24,584 nt of DNA from CAYLPT01 sp964385645 (lineage in GTDB: Bacteria > Armatimonadota > Hebobacteria > Hebobacterales > Hebobacteraceae), in assembly GCA_964385645.1 (NCBI GenBank), contig CAYLPT010000145.1, positions 1-24,584 of the forward strand, given 5' to 3'. Positions 14,593 to 21,821 of this stretch are shown here, piece after piece; position 1 is the stretch's first letter, and each line of letters begins with the position of its first letter. Below the pieces are notes generated by a model that saw only the letters and a list, made by a program, of their open reading frames with translations, ran no database searches and had not been told where the DNA came from. The position numbers were made by a program, and so were the translations under genes.

Positions 14593-14832
14593 TTGATCGA
14601 GGTCACCCGCCTCAACGGGGCGCCGATCCTCGTGAACCCGGAGCTCGTGCAGTTCATCGAGGCCACCCCGGACACGGTGATCTCGCTCACCACGGGCGAG
14701 AAACTGATGGTGCGGGAGCCCGCGGATTTGGTGGCGGCCCGGGTGCGCGCCTACCGACAGGAGGTGGGCGCGGCGGCCGCGCCTCGCGGCGAGCCGCCCG
14801 AGCCGGCGGCGGAGCATCACCGCGGGACATGA
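14593..14832 (+). CDS. flbD: FlbD/SwrD family flagellar protein
   Basis: A 79-residue FlbD (SwrD) protein. The family pattern is complete over the first 50 residues: MIEVTRLNGAPILVNPELV, QFIEATPDTVISLTTGEKL, MVREPADLVAARV. The tail is Ala/Pro-rich. In Bacillus subtilis SwrD raises stator-driven motor power and is needed for swarming. Its position between flgE and motA, as in many non-proteobacterial operons, fits that role. The start is a TTG with GGAG seven bases upstream, a rare start codon supported by the exact family N terminus. Confidence 0.93.
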   Translation: MIEVTRLNGAPILVNPELVQFIEATPDTVISLTTGEKLMVREPADLVAARVRAYRQEVGAAAAPRGEPPEPAAEHHRGT

Positions 14833-14844
14833 AGAGCGCTGCTG

Positions 14845-15633
14845 ATGGACTTCACCACTCTCCTGGGCCTGGCCGTCGCCTGGGGCGCGCTGGCGGTGGC
14901 TACGATATGGTCTGGCGGCAGGCTGGCCGCGCTGGTGAACCTGCCCGGAGTGCTGATCGTATTGGGGGGCGCGCTGGGCGCGACCATCGGGGGCCTGCCT
15001 TTCCACCATCTCGCGGCGGCGCCGCACGTGCTCGCGCAGGCCTTCCTGGGCCGGCCCGTGAACGCCGCCGAGGTGATGCACCTGATGGCCGGGCTGATCC
15101 GCCGGGCGCGCCGGGAGGGGGTGCTCGCCATCGAGCCCGAGATCAGGGCGGTGCCGAACGACTTTTTGCGCACCGGCCTGCAGCTCGTGGTGGACGGAAC
15201 CTCGCAGGAGCTGCTCCGGGAGCTTCTGGAGACCGAGATGGATGCCATGCGCGCGCGGCACAGCGCCGGGCAGAACGTGTTCGCCACCCTGGGCGGGTTC
15301 GCGCCCACCTTCGGCATGATCGGCACGGTGATGGGCCTCATCCAGGCGCTCGGCAGCCTCGAGCGGCCGGAGGACATTGGCAAGCAGATCGCGGTCGCCT
15401 TCGTCACTACGCTCTATGGCGTGATGGTCGCCAACCTGATCTGCCTGCCGATCGCTAACAAGCTGAAGGCCAAGAGCGATGAGGAGTTCGCCGCCTATCA
15501 GGTCGCCATCGAGGGGCTGATCGCGCTCCAGTCGGGTGAGAGCCCGCGCGCCGCCATGGCGCGTATGCGCTCCTATCTGCCCCCGCGCGCTAAGCAGCGC
15601 CTCGAGACCCCTCAGGGGGAGACGCCGGCGTGA
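14845..15633 (+). CDS. motA: Flagellar motor stator protein MotA
   Basis: A 262-residue MotA with four membrane segments (about residues 5-22, 30-50, 145-170 and 181-202). The cytoplasmic loop contains RRARREGVLAIEPEI, with the charged residues that interact with FliG near 89-97. The key proline is in GFAPTFGMIGTVMGL (about residue 154). MotA forms a pentamer around two MotB subunits and turns ion flow into torque. It starts 12 bases after flbD; the ribosome site is weak, suggesting coupled translation. It overlaps motB by 4 bases. Confidence 0.97.
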   Translation: MDFTTLLGLAVAWGALAVATIWSGGRLAALVNLPGVLIVLGGALGATIGGLPFHHLAAAPHVLAQAFLGRPVNAAEVMHLMAGLIRRARREGVLAIEPEIRAVPNDFLRTGLQLVVDGTSQELLRELLETEMDAMRARHSAGQNVFATLGGFAPTFGMIGTVMGLIQALGSLERPEDIGKQIAVAFVTTLYGVMVANLICLPIANKLKAKSDEEFAAYQVAIEGLIALQSGESPRAAMARMRSYLPPRAKQRLETPQGETPA

Positions 15634-16370
15634 GACCCCGCAGGCGCGCAGACCACGATCCCCGGGACTCCGGGGGCCTGCGCTGGCTCGTCACCTATGC
15701 CGACATGGTGTCGCTGCTGCTCGCCTTCTTCGTCATGCTCTACTCGATGTCCCAGATCAGCCTCGAGAAGTTCTCCCGCGCCGCGGCCAGCCTCAGGGAG
15801 GAGTTCGGGCAGCGCCGGGAAGAGGCTCAGAGATCCCCACGCCGTCCGCCGCCGCACCCCCGCGAGCAGCCGCTCGAGGAGGAAATCCAGAGCATCGAGG
15901 ATGAGATCATGGAGTATATCGCCGAGGCCGATCTGGGGGATCTTGTTCGCATCGAGCGCCAGCCCCGCGGCCTGGTCATCAGCGTACTTAGCGACAACGT
16001 GCTCTTCAGCGCCGGGGAAGCTGAGCTGCGGGCGCCCGCCCTGCGAATTCTCGACAAGATAGCAGGCCTCCTCACAAACATAGACCACCACATCGCCGTC
16101 GAGGGCCACACCTGCGACCTTCCCATTCGTACTGCGCGCTTCCCCTCCAATTGGGAGCTGTCGGCCGCCCGCGCCTGCACGGTGGTACGCTATCTCACCG
16201 ACCGCTGGCGCATCCCGCCGACTCGCCTCGCCGCCACCGGCTACGCCGACAGCCGGCCCGTCGCGGCCAACACCTCGGAGGAGGGGCGGGTGCTCAACCG
16301 CCGGGTGGATCTGGTGATCGTCGGCCGGGAGGCCGCGCCGCCTGCCGCCACCCAGGAGCCCCCGCGCTGA
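15630..16370 (+). CDS. motB: Flagellar motor stator protein MotB
   Basis: A 246-residue MotB. One N-terminal membrane helix carries the ion-binding Asp at about residue 25 in WLVTYADMVSLLLAFFVMLY. A linker rich in Glu and Arg follows. The C-terminal OmpA-like peptidoglycan-binding domain has VEGHTCDLPIRTARFPSNWE, LSAARACTVVRYL and RLAATGYADSRPVA, ending RRVDLVIVG. The start GTG overlaps the motA stop. Proton or sodium use cannot be decided from sequence by eye. The next gene lies 76 bases on, after a strong hairpin and a promoter motif, so this is probably the end of a transcription unit or of its main segment. Confidence 0.97.
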   Translation: MRPRRRADHDPRDSGGLRWLVTYADMVSLLLAFFVMLYSMSQISLEKFSRAAASLREEFGQRREEAQRSPRRPPPHPREQPLEEEIQSIEDEIMEYIAEADLGDLVRIERQPRGLVISVLSDNVLFSAGEAELRAPALRILDKIAGLLTNIDHHIAVEGHTCDLPIRTARFPSNWELSAARACTVVRYLTDRWRIPPTRLAATGYADSRPVAANTSEEGRVLNRRVDLVIVGREAAPPAATQEPPR

Positions 16371-16383
16371 GCCGGCCGCACTT

Positions 16384-16418
16384 AGCGCGCGCGGCCCTAA
16401 AGGTGCCGGCGCGCGCCT
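16384..16418 (+). other. Strong GC hairpin between motB and flgF
   Basis: The left arm AGCGCGCGCGGC (16384-16395) pairs with 16405-16418 (GCCGGCGCGCGCCT) over 12 base pairs with two single-base bulges and a 9-base loop CCTAAAGGT. There is no U tract after it. It may act as a rho-assisted terminator or stabiliser for the upstream transcript. It overlaps the TAAAG element of the candidate promoter. Confidence 0.45.
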
Positions 16419-16425
16419 CCGATAC
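16398..16425 (+). promoter_or_regulatory. Sigma28/sigmaD-like promoter before flgF
   Basis: TAAAGGT at 16398-16404 and TCCGATAC at 16418-16425 match the sigma28 elements TAAAGTTT and GCCGATAA (each 6 of 8). The distance from TAAA to CGATAC is 22 bases, the same as at the fliK promoter. Transcription would begin near 16432, just at the AGGAGG of flgF, giving a very short leader. That closeness is a reason for caution. Confidence 0.5.
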
Positions 16426-16446
16426 ACCCTCAGGAGGGCTGCTCAG

Positions 16447-17187
16447 GTGATCCGCGGGCTCTACTCGTCGGCCAACGGCCTGCTTGTCCATGCGACGATG
16501 AGCGACGTCGTCGCCGGCAACCTCGCCGGGCTCAGCGTCCCGGCCTACCGCCGGGAGGCCGTCAGCATCGCCTCCTTCGAGTGGGCGCTCGAGCATGCCG
16601 CCGCTCCCACCCTCTCGGCCGGCCCCAGCGGGCCGGCCCGGGTACTCGTGCCCAGCAGCCGCATCGTCCTCAAGCCCGGTCCGGTGCGACACACCGGCGC
16701 GCCCCTCGACCTCGCGCTGGAGGGACCTGGCTACTTCTGCGTGCAGACCGCGGCCGGGGAGGTCTACACGCGCGCGGGCGCGTTTCGGCTCGACGCCGCA
16801 GGCCGGCTGACTACCGCGGCCGGCGACCCGGTGCTTGGGCAGGCCGGGCCGGTGCAGGTGGCAGGGGGCGAGGTCGTGATGGCCGAGAACGGCGACGTCG
16901 TGGTGGACGGCGCGCGCGTGGACCGGCTGCGGCTGGTGGACTTTCCCCCGGGGGCGGAGGTGGAGCGCCTGGGCGGGCTCCTGCTGCGGCCCCGAGGGGG
17001 CGCACAGACGCTGCCCGCGGCGGCGACCCAGGTGCGGCAGGGCTATCTGGAGGAGGCGAACGTGGAGGCCGTCAGCGAGATGGTCGCCCTGATCTCGGCC
17101 CTCCGGGCCTTCGAGGCCAGCCAGCGCGCGCTCCAGGCGAGCGACCGAACACTCGATCGCGCCATCAACGATATCGCCCGCGTGTAG
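16447..17187 (+). CDS. flgF: Flagellar rod protein FlgF
   Basis: A 246-residue rod protein of the FlgF/FlgG/FlgE family. GTG start nine bases after AGGAGG. The N terminus is MIRGLYSSANGLLVHATMSD, but the usual ANN-x-ANV-x-T-x-GFK motif is degenerate here (VVAGNLAGLSVPAYRREAVS). The middle has LDLALEGPGYFCVQTAAGEV and YTRAGAFRLDAAGRL, which is typical. The C terminus has QGYLEEANVEAVSEMVALIS and ALRAFEASQRALQASDRTLD. The call of FlgF rather than a second FlgG rests on divergence and its place immediately before flgG. It forms the proximal rod with FlgB and FlgC. Confidence 0.93.
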   Translation: MIRGLYSSANGLLVHATMSDVVAGNLAGLSVPAYRREAVSIASFEWALEHAAAPTLSAGPSGPARVLVPSSRIVLKPGPVRHTGAPLDLALEGPGYFCVQTAAGEVYTRAGAFRLDAAGRLTTAAGDPVLGQAGPVQVAGGEVVMAENGDVVVDGARVDRLRLVDFPPGAEVERLGGLLLRPRGGAQTLPAAATQVRQGYLEEANVEAVSEMVALISALRAFEASQRALQASDRTLDRAINDIARV

Positions 17188-17201
17188 CAGGAGGGTGGGC
17201 C

Positions 17202-17990
17202 ATGATGAGATCGCTGTGGACTGCTGCCACCGGAATGACCGCGCAGCAGACCAACATTGATGTGATCGCGCACAACCTCGCCAACGTGAACACGGTCGGC
17301 TTCAAGGCCAGCCGCGCGGACTTCCAGGACCTCGTGTACCAGACGCTGCGGGAGCCAGGCGCGGCGGCCACGGAGGGGACCCAGGTGCCCACAGGGGTGC
17401 AGGTGGGGCTGGGCGCGCGCTACGCGGCGGTGCAGCGGATCTTCACACCAGGTGACCTGCGCCAGACCGGTAACAGCCTCGACTTAGCGATTGAGGGTGA
17501 TGGGTTCTTCCAGGTGCTGCTGCCCGACGGCCGCACGGCCTACACGCGCGACGGCGCCCTCAAGCTCGACGGGGAGGGGAGGATCGTGAACTCGGACGGC
17601 CACCCCCTCGAGCCGCCGATCGCGATCCCGCCGGAGGCGACCCACATTAGCGTGGGGGCCGATGGCACGGTTAGCGTGGCCATCGCGGGCGAGAGCGAGA
17701 TGCAGCAGTTGGGGCAGCTCAGCCTCGCCAAGTTCATCAACCCGGCCGGCCTGAGCAGCATGGGGCGAAACCTGCTGCTCGCCACGGCCGCCTCGGGCGA
17801 GCCGCTGGTGACCACCGCGGGCGTGGACGGGGTGGGCGCGATCGGCCAGGGGCTGCTGGAGCTCTCGAACGTGAACATCATCGAGGAGATGGTGAGCATG
17901 ATCGTCGCCCAGCGCGCTTACGAGGTGAACTCGAAGGCCATCCAGGTGGCGGACGAGATGCTCGCCCTCGCCAATAACCTGCACCGGTAG
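17202..17990 (+). CDS. flgG: Flagellar distal rod protein FlgG
   Basis: A 262-residue FlgG, the usual size. N terminus MMRSLWTAATGMTAQQTNID followed by VIAHNLANVNTVGFKASRAD, then the FlgG-specific FQDLVYQTLREPGA. Middle: GNSLDLAIEGDGFFQVLLPD and GRTAYTRDGALKLDGEGRI. C terminus: ELSNVNIIEEMVSMIVAQRA, YEVNSKAIQVADEMLALANN. It forms the distal rod that passes through the P and L rings encoded just downstream. ATG at 17202 follows AGGAGG by 7 bases; the long frame upstream runs through flgF as a shadow. Confidence 0.98.
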   Translation: MMRSLWTAATGMTAQQTNIDVIAHNLANVNTVGFKASRADFQDLVYQTLREPGAAATEGTQVPTGVQVGLGARYAAVQRIFTPGDLRQTGNSLDLAIEGDGFFQVLLPDGRTAYTRDGALKLDGEGRIVNSDGHPLEPPIAIPPEATHISVGADGTVSVAIAGESEMQQLGQLSLAKFINPAGLSSMGRNLLLATAASGEPLVTTAGVDGVGAIGQGLLELSNVNIIEEMVSMIVAQRAYEVNSKAIQVADEMLALANNLHR

Positions 17991-18013
17991 CGGGGGCCGG
18001 CGGTGCCTGAGCC

Positions 18014-18985
18014 ATGATCGCTGGATCGCTCCCGCCAATCCTGCTGATGGCGACCGTGGCCGTCGCGTCTTCGGTGCCCTCGGGTCTGGCGGCTGCTGCG
18101 GGCGTGCGCGACGTGGTGGTGGCCGGGGACTCGGTCACGGTGCGGGAGCTGGTCGGGCCGGCCGCCGCGGGGTCGGGCTGGGAGGACGACCTCGACCGCC
18201 TGGCCCTCGCAGGTCTGCTGCCGGGCGAGCAGCGCCTGCTCTCGCTGGCGGAGATCGCGCTGCTGCTTGGCGAGATGGGCATTGGCGCCGCGGCGCGAGG
18301 GTGGCTGCCGGCCCGGCCGGTCCGGGTCACGCGGGCCTCGCAGACGGTCTCCTCGGCGAGGCTGGCGGCGGCCGGCGAGGCTGCGGTTCGGCGGGAGCTG
18401 CGGCTGGCGCCGGGGGATGAGGCGGCGGTGGTCGCGGTGGCCCCGCCGCGGCCGCTGCTGGCGCCGCTGGGCAAGCTGGACCTGGAGACGGTGGCGCGGC
18501 CGCCGGCGCTGCGGGGTGGGCTGTGGAGCGTCGAGGTGACGGGCCGAGTGAACGGCGAGGCGGCGCTTGCGTGTATGGTGCGCTACCGCGTCACGGTGAC
18601 CGGCGACGTGCTGGTGACGACGCGGGCGGTGCGGCGCCACGACGCGATCGGCCCGCAGCATGTCGCTCTCGAGCGGCGGGAGGTGAGCGAGCTGCGGGGC
18701 GAGCCCATCCGCTCGGTCGAGGAGCTGGATGGCCGCCGGGCGGCGCGCGCGGTGCCGGCCGGGACGGCGCTGACGAGCGAGTGGGTGGAGCCCGAGCCGC
18801 TGGTGCGGCGGGGGGAGCTGGTCGAGGTCGTGGCCCGGGTGGGGCCGGTGATGGTGGTCAGCCGGGTGGTTGCGCTGGCCGACGGCGGTGCAGGGGAGGC
18901 GGTCGCCGTGCGCACCGCCGACAGACGGGAGTTCGTGGCGCGGGTGACCGGCCCGGGCCGCGGGGAGGTGAACCCAGAGCTATGA
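18014..18985 (+). CDS. flgA: Flagellar P-ring assembly chaperone FlgA
   Basis: A 323-residue periplasmic FlgA. A signal peptide (hydrophobic SLPPILLMATVAVASSV, cleavage probably in GLAAAAG near residue 28) leads to a long N-terminal region and a C-terminal SAF-type domain: VLVTTRAVRRHDAIGPQHVA, RRAARAVPAGTALTSEWVEP, and RGELVEVVARVGPVMVVSRV with AVRTADRREFVARVTGPG. FlgA aids FlgI assembly into the P ring around the distal rod. It starts 24 bases after flgG, with no strong ribosome site, and overlaps flgH by 4 bases. The gene order flgG-flgA-flgH-flgI links it to its clients. Confidence 0.94.
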   Translation: MIAGSLPPILLMATVAVASSVPSGLAAAAGVRDVVVAGDSVTVRELVGPAAAGSGWEDDLDRLALAGLLPGEQRLLSLAEIALLLGEMGIGAAARGWLPARPVRVTRASQTVSSARLAAAGEAAVRRELRLAPGDEAAVVAVAPPRPLLAPLGKLDLETVARPPALRGGLWSVEVTGRVNGEAALACMVRYRVTVTGDVLVTTRAVRRHDAIGPQHVALERREVSELRGEPIRSVEELDGRRAARAVPAGTALTSEWVEPEPLVRRGELVEVVARVGPVMVVSRVVALADGGAGEAVAVRTADRREFVARVTGPGRGEVNPEL

Positions 18986-19560
18986 GGCAGCATAGGTCAG
19001 TGTTTGTGGCGCTACTGCTGGTTGCCTGTTCGCCAAGGTGGGCGGCGGCCGCCTCGCTGTGGAGCGAAGGGGCGCGCAGCCTGATCGCGGACCGCCGGGC
19101 GGCCGCGGTGGGGGATGTGGTGACCATCGTGATCGTGGAGCGCTCGAGCGCCTCCCATCAGGCCTCGCACGAGACTCAGAAGAACGCCTCCGCCTCCAGC
19201 GCGCCCGGCCAGGGCCTGTTGAGCTTCTTCCCCGAGCTCGGCTACCGAGCGTCGCGCGCCACCGATGGCGCGGGCGCGACCATGCAGACGACCCGGCTCG
19301 TGGACCGGATCTCCGGCGTGGTGGCGGCCGTCACCCCTGAGGGCAACCTTCGCCTCGAGGCCCGCCGGAGGGTGAGGATCAACCAGGACGAGCTCATGGT
19401 GACGCTGACCGGGCTGGTGAGGCCGGACGATGTGAGCCCTGACAACACCGTGATGTCCACCCAGATCGCCGACTGCGAGCTGGAGTGGTCCGGCCGCGGC
19501 CCCATCCCCGAGAAGCAGCGCCCAGGGCTGATCTCCGCGCTGCTGCGGTGGTTGTGGTGA
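18982..19560 (+). CDS. flgH: Flagellar L-ring protein FlgH
   Basis: A 192-residue FlgH forming the L ring in the outer membrane. The signal peptide MRQHRSVFVALLLVAC ends in a lipobox-like LVAC (Cys at 16), which would make it a lipoprotein as in other bacteria. A signal peptidase I site after WAAAA is an alternative. The mature part starts SLWSEGARSLIADRRAAAVG, then DVVTIVIVERSSASHQASH, ISGVVAAVTPEGNLRLEARR and LVRPDDVSPDNTVMSTQIAD, all strong FlgH marks. Presence of FlgH means an outer membrane. It overlaps flgA by 4 bases, and flgI starts one base after its stop. Confidence 0.96.
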   Translation: MRQHRSVFVALLLVACSPRWAAAASLWSEGARSLIADRRAAAVGDVVTIVIVERSSASHQASHETQKNASASSAPGQGLLSFFPELGYRASRATDGAGATMQTTRLVDRISGVVAAVTPEGNLRLEARRRVRINQDELMVTLTGLVRPDDVSPDNTVMSTQIADCELEWSGRGPIPEKQRPGLISALLRWLW

Positions 19561-19561
19561 C

Positions 19562-20671
19562 ATGCGGCTCAGCTTGCTGGTGACCAGCCTGGCGCTCTCG
19601 CTCGGCCTCCTTGTGGGGGACGCGGCGGCCGCGGGGCGGGTGCGGATCAAGGACATTGCGCGCCCGCAGGGCGCGCGACACAACCAGCTCGTGGGCTATG
19701 GGCTGGTGGTGGGCCTCGAGGGCACCGGCGACAGTGCGCAGATCGCCTTCACGGGACAGGCGGTGCGCAACCTCGTGGCCCGGCTGGGCAGTGTGCTCGA
19801 GCCCGGGGCGCGGGTGAGGACGAGGAACGCGGCGGTGGTGGTGGTCACCGCCGACCTTCCGCCCTTCGCGAGGTCGGGGGATCGTATAGACGCGGCGGTC
19901 TCCTCGCTGGGCGACGCGCGCTCGCTCCAGGGCGGAGTGCTCCTCCAGGCGCCGCTGCTGGGGGCCGATGGGCGGGTGTACGCGGTGGCTCAAGGATCGG
20001 TCTCGATCGGGGGTTTCGCGGCCGGCGGCCCGGGGGCGCAGGTGACGAAGAACCACCCGACCGTGGGGCGGATCCCCGGGGGCGCGCTGGTGGAGGCGGA
20101 GGTGGAGAGCGAGATCACCGCGGGCGATGCGCTGCTGCTGTCGCTCCATCGGCCCGACTACCAGGCCGCGGTGGCGGTGGCGCGGGCGATCGCGCAGGCG
20201 GCGCCGGAAGCGGAGGCCAGGGCCCAGGACGCGGGCCTGGTGGCGGTGCGTGTCCCGGAGGCCTACCAGGGACGGGCCGCGGAGTTCTACGCCCTGCTGG
20301 GAGAGCTGGAGGTGTCTCTCTATCCGGCCGCGCGGGTGGTCATCGTGGAGCGGACTGGCACCGTGGTCGTGGGGGGGCCGGTGACCATCTCGCCGGTGGC
20401 GGTCGCGCACGGGGCCCTGCGGGTGGAGGTGCGCACTCGCTCCGAGGTGTCCCAGCCGCCGCCCCTCTCCCCAGGCACAACGGTGGTGACACCCGAGGTC
20501 GAGCTGCGGGCCGAGGAGGAGAGCGCGGCCCTCTTGCCGGTGCGCGGCGCGACAGTGGACGACCTGGTCAGGTGTCTGAATGCCCTCCAGGCCAGTCCGC
20601 GCGACCTGATCGCGATCCTCCAGGCGATCAAGCAGGCGGGCGCGCTGCACGCGGAACTGGAGCTGCTGTGA
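19562..20671 (+). CDS. flgI: Flagellar P-ring protein FlgI
   Basis: A 369-residue FlgI of normal length. A signal peptide (MRLSLLVTSLALSLGLLVGD, cleaved near residue 25) precedes the mature start VRIKDIARPQGARHNQLVGY, followed by GLVVGLEGTGDSAQIAFTGQ. Other family blocks: RTRNAAVVVVTADLPPFARS, GDRIDAAVSSLGDARSLQGG, QGSVSIGGF, NHPTVGRIPGG and, at the end, VDDLVRCLNALQASPRDLIA. It forms the ring in the periplasm at the peptidoglycan layer. The stop overlaps the following ATG (TGATG), so translation is coupled with the FlgJ-like gene. Confidence 0.98.
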   Translation: MRLSLLVTSLALSLGLLVGDAAAAGRVRIKDIARPQGARHNQLVGYGLVVGLEGTGDSAQIAFTGQAVRNLVARLGSVLEPGARVRTRNAAVVVVTADLPPFARSGDRIDAAVSSLGDARSLQGGVLLQAPLLGADGRVYAVAQGSVSIGGFAAGGPGAQVTKNHPTVGRIPGGALVEAEVESEITAGDALLLSLHRPDYQAAVAVARAIAQAAPEAEARAQDAGLVAVRVPEAYQGRAAEFYALLGELEVSLYPAARVVIVERTGTVVVGGPVTISPVAVAHGALRVEVRTRSEVSQPPPLSPGTTVVTPEVELRAEEESAALLPVRGATVDDLVRCLNALQASPRDLIAILQAIKQAGALHAELELL

Positions 20672-21060
20672 TGGTGTGGCCCGGCGTCGTGGGCGTCGGG
20701 TGGCCAGCCCTGCTGGGCGATGCGCGCGCGCCGGCCCAGGAGGCCGACGGGCGCGCCCTGAGGAGGGCCGGCGAGGAGTTCGAGGCGCTGTTTCTGGGGT
20801 TGTTGTTCCGGCAGATGCGGGCAAGTGTGCCCCGCGGCGGGCTGCTTCCGACGGGGACGACAGGGGAGCTCTTCGAGGAGCTGTGGGGTCAAGAGGTGGC
20901 GCGCGCGGCCGCGCGCAGGGGCCCGCTGGGCCTCGCGGAGGCGCTCCGCGAGGCCGCCGGGCGCTCAAGCCGCGGGGGCGTTCCGCCGAATGCACACGTG
21001 GGAGGGGCATCCGCGGGGCAAGACGCCGCGGGCGCTGGGCCCGACATAGGACGGAGGTGA
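20671..21060 (+). CDS. flgJ: FlgJ-type rod-binding protein without muramidase domain
   Basis: A 129-residue protein matching only the N-terminal rod-binding domain of FlgJ: RRAGEEFEALFLGLLFRQMR, GGLLPTGTTGELFEELWGQE, VARAAARRGPLGLAEALREA. Enterobacterial FlgJ is about 310 residues and carries a C-terminal peptidoglycan hydrolase; here the sequence ends after a short Gly/Ala-rich tail. The domain acts as the rod cap. The hydrolase role is probably taken by the SLT protein at 10481. The ATG at 20671 overlaps the flgI stop; the frame upstream lies within flgI and is not supported. Confidence 0.92.
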   Translation: MVWPGVVGVGWPALLGDARAPAQEADGRALRRAGEEFEALFLGLLFRQMRASVPRGGLLPTGTTGELFEELWGQEVARAAARRGPLGLAEALREAAGRSSRGGVPPNAHVGGASAGQDAAGAGPDIGRR

Positions 21061-21064
21061 GGGC

Positions 21065-21373
21065 ATGAAGATCGCCACGGAGCACATCGGACGCCTGCTC
21101 GAGGCCCGCCTGGAGCGGGTACACTGGGCGGCCGAGCCGCCGCGGCCAGCCGCCCCGGGGCCCCCGGCGCGCGACCGGGCGACGTTCTCCTCCCGCGCGG
21201 AGGAGGTGCGGCTCGCGCTTGCGGCGGCCAAGAGGCCGCAGCCAGCCGACGACCCCCGCCTGGACGCCCTCGCTGCGCGGCTGCGCACCGGGCGTTACCG
21301 GGTGGGGACTCGGGAGGTCGCGGAGGCCGTGCTGCGAGACCTCAAGGGGCCCGAGTTCCCCGGGCGGGCGTGA
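21065..21373 (+). CDS. flgM: Anti-sigma28 factor FlgM
   Basis: A 102-residue FlgM. FlgM holds sigma28 (FliA) inactive until it is exported through the finished hook-basal body. After a poorly ordered N-terminal half rich in proline, the sigma-binding C-terminal part is clear: FSSRAEEVRLALAAAKRPQP, then LDALAARLRTGRYRVGTREV and AEAVLRDL, the pattern of other FlgM proteins (spacing between SSRA-x-E and Y-x-V is kept). It starts 4 bases after flgJ and its stop overlaps the next start. Its presence supports the reading of the two upstream promoter motifs as sigma28 sites. Confidence 0.92.
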   Translation: MKIATEHIGRLLEARLERVHWAAEPPRPAAPGPPARDRATFSSRAEEVRLALAAAKRPQPADDPRLDALAARLRTGRYRVGTREVAEAVLRDLKGPEFPGRA

Positions 21374-21813
21374 TGCTGGAGCCTGAGGTCGAGCGGGAGG
21401 GAGAGCGCGCCGCGGGCGCGGGAGAGGAGGGCGCCGCCTACCTCTCCCGACAGCACGCGCTGCTTCGCCAGATGCTCCAGGTGACCCATCGGCAGCGGCG
21501 CTACCTCGTAGAGGGCGACCTGAAGGGGCTGGACGAAACCAATCGCTTGCTCGGCCATCTGCTGGAGCGGCAGAGCGCGCTTCACTCCGAGTACGCGCAC
21601 CTCGAGGGCAGCCTCGACTGCTGCGCGGCCGAGCTCGAGCAGCTCCGCCGGCTCGCCTGTCGGCTCCAGGAGGAGAGCCGCACGAACTACCTGCTGGCCT
21701 GCCGGGGCGTGCAGTTCGCGCAGGTCGCCATCGCGGCCCTCGGGGGGGAGCCGGGGCCCTCGCACAGCGGCGATGCCCGATCCGCCGCCGGGCTGCTCGA
21801 TCGCCCGGCCTAG
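21373..21813 (+). CDS. flgN: FlgN-like export chaperone for FlgK and FlgL
   Basis: A 146-residue helical protein in the FlgN position, between flgM and flgK. Long helices with LSRQHALLRQMLQVTHRQRR and LKGLDETNRLLGHLLERQSA resemble the FlgN fold, in which the region around the Leu-x-x-Leu repeats binds hook-filament junction proteins. The ATG at 21373 overlaps the flgM stop (TGATG); a GTG at 21370 is also in frame. FlgN sequences are weakly conserved, so the call rests on size, helical pattern and the canonical order flgM-flgN-flgK-flgL. Confidence 0.85.
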   Translation: MLEPEVEREGERAAGAGEEGAAYLSRQHALLRQMLQVTHRQRRYLVEGDLKGLDETNRLLGHLLERQSALHSEYAHLEGSLDCCAAELEQLRRLACRLQEESRTNYLLACRGVQFAQVAIAALGGEPGPSHSGDARSAAGLLDRPA

Positions 21814-21821
21814 GAGCGCAG

